Positions 6,374 through 8,032 of a stretch of 8,032 nt of DNA are shown in pieces; positions within the stretch are counted from its first letter, which is position 1; each line of letters opens with the position of its first letter. This DNA is from Archangiaceae bacterium. GTDB lineage: Bacteria > Myxococcota > Myxococcia > Myxococcales > Myxococcaceae. The position numbers and the translations under genes were made by a program. The notes beneath the pieces are model-generated. The model saw only the letters and a list, made by a program, of their open reading frames with translations, was not told the DNA's origin and did not search any database. The stretch lies in assembly GCA_023248915.1 (NCBI GenBank), contig JAHFDQ010000032.1, positions 12,374 to 20,405 on the forward strand. The letters run 5' to 3'.

Positions 6374-6434
6374 GGCAGGAGGTGATCGCGGAGGCCGCCC
6401 AGCGGCCCCGCCAGGGTGCTGAGCCGCTTTGGAG
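6374..6434 (-). promoter_or_regulatory. era mRNA leader with hairpin and 16S rRNA 3'-tail mimic
   Basis: Between the cyclophilin stop and the era ATG, the minus-strand transcript carries a hairpin with arms GGGGCCGC (6409-6402) and GCGGCCUC (6398-6391), including one G-U pair, closed by a three-base loop UGG. Three bases later comes GAUCACCUCC (6387-6378), extended by a U at 6377, then GCC and the start codon. GAUCACCUCC is identical to the conserved 3' tail of 16S rRNA that Era recognises, and in 16S it likewise follows a hairpin (helix 45). A second possible stem, AGCGGC (6428-6423) with GCCGCU (6406-6401), shares bases with the first, so the two are mutually exclusive. There is no ribosome-binding site in front of era. 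An autoregulatory role is inferred, not shown. Confidence 0.5.
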
Positions 6435-6986
6435 CTACATCTTGGTCGCGATGCCGAGCTTCTTGATCTTCACGTCCGTCTTCGGCTTGTCGCCCGACCC
6501 CTTCGGGATCACATTGGCGACGCGGTCGATGACGTCCTGGCCCTTCACCACCTCGCCGAAGATGGTGTGCTTGCCCGACAACCAGGGGGTGGGCGTGACG
6601 GTGATGAAGTACTGCGAGCCGTTAGTGTTCGGGCCCGAGTTCGCCATGGCCAACAGGCCCGGCTTGTCGAACTTGCGGCCGCTCTGGAACTCGTCCTCGA
6701 ACTTGTAGCCGGGGCCGCCGGTGCCGCGGCCGAGCGGGTCGCCGCCCTGCACCATGAAGTCCTTGATGCAGCGGTGGAACAGGGTGCCGTCGTACAAGGG
6801 CACGCCCTTCTTCGCCTCGCCTGTGGCGGGGTGAGTCCAGTCCTTCTCGCCGGTCGCCAGGCCGACGAAGTTCTCGACGGTCTTCGGCGCGTCCTTGGGG
6901 AACAGCCGAACGACGATCAGCCCCTCGGTGGTGTCGAACGACGCGTACAGATCATGCCCTGCGCGGGCCTCGTCCATCATTCCCAT
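6435..6986 (-). CDS. Cyclophilin-type peptidyl-prolyl cis-trans isomerase, no signal peptide
   Basis: The 183-residue product is one cyclophilin domain (about 11-180) that catalyses cis-trans isomerisation of bonds before proline. Active-site residues known from cyclophilin A are visible: F70, H71 and R72 (the catalytic arginine) in LFHR, F77, M78 and Q80 in DFMVQGGDP, the segment MANSGPNTNGSQYFIT (114-129), and W135 and H140 in WLSGKH. There is no signal peptide or membrane helix, so it should act in the cytoplasm. The ATG at 6986 follows a strong AGGGAGGT site with four bases between. It lies 18 bases after a second, secreted cyclophilin and is very similar to it. The adjacency to rnc, era and der suggests a role in the same expression unit, perhaps folding of newly made proteins; no specific client can be named. 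Confidence 0.95.
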   Translation of the reverse strand: MGMMDEARAGHDLYASFDTTEGLIVVRLFPKDAPKTVENFVGLATGEKDWTHPATGEAKKGVPLYDGTLFHRCIKDFMVQGGDPLGRGTGGPGYKFEDEFQSGRKFDKPGLLAMANSGPNTNGSQYFITVTPTPWLSGKHTIFGEVVKGQDVIDRVANVIPKGSGDKPKTDVKIKKLGIATKM

Positions 6987-6990
6987 GGCG

Positions 6991-6998
6991 ACCTCCCT
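6991..6998 (-). promoter_or_regulatory. Strong ribosome-binding site of the cytoplasmic cyclophilin
   Basis: AGGGAGGT lies four bases before the ATG at 6986 and is the best Shine-Dalgarno sequence in the window. It fixes the start among three nearby ATG codons (6986, 6980, 6977). Its GGAGGU is also complementary to the ACCUCC in the era leader about 600 bases downstream in the same transcript. Confidence 0.75.
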
Positions 6999-7004
6999 GC
7001 TGCG

Positions 7005-7664
7005 TTACTTCTTGGTGTCGGGCTTCTTGTCTGCCGGCGGAACCTTGTCGGACACGACGGCCTGCTTGATGAGGATCTCGGTGTTCGGCCGGTCCATCGG
7101 GTTGCGCTGCGCGTTCGAGATCTTCTCGACCACGTCGTACCCCGAGATCACCTCGCCGAAGATGGTGTGTTTGCCGTTCAGGTAGCCCGGCATCGAGGTG
7201 GTGATGAAGAACTGCGACCCGTTGGTGCCGGGGCCGGCGTTGGCCATCGCCAGCAAGCCCACCTTGTCGAACTTGCGGCCGCTCTGGAACTCGTCTTCGA
7301 ACCGGTAGCCCGGGTCGCCGGTGCCGGTGCCGAGCCGGTCGCCGGCCTGAACCATGAAGTTAGGGATGACGCGGTGGAAGATCGTCCCGTCGTAGAACGG
7401 CGCCTTCGACTTCTGGTGCGTCCTCGGGTCGGTGTATTCCCTCTCGCCCGAGGCCAGCCCCACGAAGTTCGCGACCGTCTTCGGAGCGTCCTTCGAGAAC
7501 AGGCGCAGTTGGATGTTGCCCTGGCTGGTCGCGAGGGTGACGTACAAGTCCTTGCCTCCGGCGGCGGCCTTCATCCACTTGCCGGAGTCGGCCGGGGCCG
7601 CGGCGAGGGCGAGCGCGGGGAAGAGGATCGCGGCGGGCAGCATCGATCGTAGGTAGGTTTTCAT
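7005..7664 (-). CDS. Secreted (periplasmic) cyclophilin-type peptidyl-prolyl isomerase
   Basis: The 219-residue product begins with a classical signal peptide: K2 and R6, a hydrophobic core (8-20) and a likely cleavage after A-L-A at 19-21. A cyclophilin domain follows (about 38-205), then a polar tail (KVPPADKKPDTKK). Catalytic residues are present: F96, H97 and R98 in IFHR, F103, M104 and Q106 in NFMVQ, Q151 and F153 in NGSQFFIT. Two positions differ from its neighbour: the GG after the catalytic glutamine is AG (107-108), and the tryptophan of the WLxGKH motif is tyrosine (Y161). In cyclophilin A that tryptophan contacts cyclosporin, so weak drug binding is expected, while isomerase activity should persist. 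No cysteine follows the signal, so it is not a lipoprotein. No Shine-Dalgarno is seen at the ATG at 7664. Confidence 0.93.
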   Translation of the reverse strand: MKTYLRSMLPAAILFPALALAAAPADSGKWMKAAAGGKDLYVTLATSQGNIQLRLFSKDAPKTVANFVGLASGEREYTDPRTHQKSKAPFYDGTIFHRVIPNFMVQAGDRLGTGTGDPGYRFEDEFQSGRKFDKVGLLAMANAGPGTNGSQFFITTSMPGYLNGKHTIFGEVISGYDVVEKISNAQRNPMDRPNTEILIKQAVVSDKVPPADKKPDTKK

Positions 7665-7673
7665 GGGCGGCGG

Positions 7674-7702
7674 ACAATAGTGCGCCCCGAAACCCCGTCC
7701 AA
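7674..7702 (-). promoter_or_regulatory. Weak promoter candidate before the secreted cyclophilin gene
   Basis: In the 45-base gap after rnc, the minus strand has TTGGAC (7702-7697), a 17-base spacer and TATTGT (7679-7674). These match three of six and four of six consensus bases. Transcription would begin only a few bases before the ATG at 7664, which would give an almost leaderless mRNA and would fit the absence of a ribosome-binding site. The matches are weak, and read-through from rnc is an adequate alternative. Confidence 0.22.
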
Positions 7703-7709
7703 GCGCTTT

Positions 7710-8032
7710 TCAGCCGGCCTTGCCCGAAGTGTCGCGCGCGGCCAACAGGCGCAGCGTCTCGCGCGCGGCCGATTGCTCGGCCTCTTTCTTGGACCGGCCG
7801 GTGGCGCGGGCGAAGACGTCGGGGCCGATGGAAACCTCGATCTCGAACACCTTCTCGTGATCGGGTCCCGTCTCGGACACCACCCGGTACCGCGGCGACA
7901 GTCTGAGTTGGGTGTGGACGTTCTCTTGAAGCCGCGACTTGTAGTCCTGGCCGCTCCGCCCGTCGGCCACGCCGTCGAGCTCGAGGGAGAAGTGCCGGTC
8001 GACCAATTCCATCACCTTCTGCAGCCCGCACG
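7710..8032 (-). CDS. rnc: Ribonuclease III, C-terminal part with dsRNA-binding domain (cut by right edge)
   Basis: The last 106 residues of RNase III are visible; the frame is open at the right edge. After the end of the catalytic region (GLQKVMELVDRHF) comes a complete double-stranded RNA-binding domain. It starts at DYKSRLQE, continues with PRYRVVSETGPDHEKVFEIEV (which holds the typical E-x-GP-x-H loop) and closes with GRSKKEAEQSAARETLRLL, the KKxAExxAA helix that contacts RNA. The nuclease domain lies outside the window, so its active site cannot be checked. RNase III cuts double-stranded RNA, including the rRNA precursor. The gene is commonly linked to era, as here, although two cyclophilin genes lie between. 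No terminator follows the stop, so co-transcription with the cyclophilins is likely. Confidence 0.93.
   Translation of the reverse strand, partial: CGLQKVMELVDRHFSLELDGVADGRSGQDYKSRLQENVHTQLRLSPRYRVVSETGPDHEKVFEIEVSIGPDVFARATGRSKKEAEQSAARETLRLLAARDTSGKAG

Noticed and set aside
6377..6390. Plus-strand AGGAGGTGATC as a ribosome-binding site for a plus-strand gene
   Set aside because: It is a perfect Shine-Dalgarno sequence on the plus strand, but the only nearby frame starts inside it (GTG at 6382) and runs antisense to the cyclophilin gene with no recognisable protein. The minus-strand reading in front of era is more meaningful.
1..8032. tRNA, rRNA, CRISPR arrays, insertion sequences or prophage genes
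   Set aside because: I saw no repeat arrays, transposase motifs, terminal inverted repeats or tRNA-like cloverleaf sequences. The window is a compact block of chromosomal housekeeping genes.

Overview
This window looks like a chromosomal housekeeping region of a GC-rich deltaproteobacterial-type organism, most likely a myxobacterium (Myxococcota). That placement is an inference. It rests on the very high GC content with GC-rich third codon positions, on a PilZ-type N-terminus resembling the domain common in myxobacteria, and on a rnc/era/der neighbourhood. Every gene I can support lies on the minus strand, so transcription runs from high to low coordinates. Coding density is very high, and several neighbours overlap by four bases (ATGA, TTGA or GTGA junctions), which points to translational coupling.

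Reading in the direction of transcription, the window opens with the C-terminal part of RNase III (rnc, cut by the right edge). Two cyclophilin-type peptidyl-prolyl isomerases follow, the first with a signal peptide and the second without; they look like an ancient tandem duplication. Next come the two ribosome-assembly GTPases era and der, joined by an ATGA overlap. After a 76-base gap containing a good sigma-70-like promoter there is a tightly packed set: a membrane-anchored TPR protein of YfgM type, an eight-bladed PQQ-type beta-propeller lipoprotein of BamB type, a MutT-like Nudix hydrolase and a YprB-like DEDD exonuclease. A 186-base intergenic region with inverted and direct repeats separates this set from a single-domain response regulator. 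That regulator overlaps the start of a PilZ-domain gene cut by the left edge.

The themes are RNA processing and ribosome assembly (RNase III, Era, Der), protein folding (cyclophilins), and envelope biogenesis (YfgM/BamB-like, in the same gene cluster as der as in Escherichia coli). A nucleotide-pool and nuclease pair follows, then a signalling pair likely to connect a phosphorelay with cyclic di-GMP.

The most striking observation is in the era leader. Three bases before the era start codon, the mRNA carries GAUCACCUCCU, the same sequence as the 3' tail of 16S rRNA, and GAUCACCUCC is the sequence Era itself recognises. It is preceded by a strong hairpin placed much as helix 45 is in 16S rRNA. 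This suggests that Era may recognise its own mRNA as a mimic of its ribosomal target. The sequence match is directly visible; the regulatory meaning is a hypothesis.
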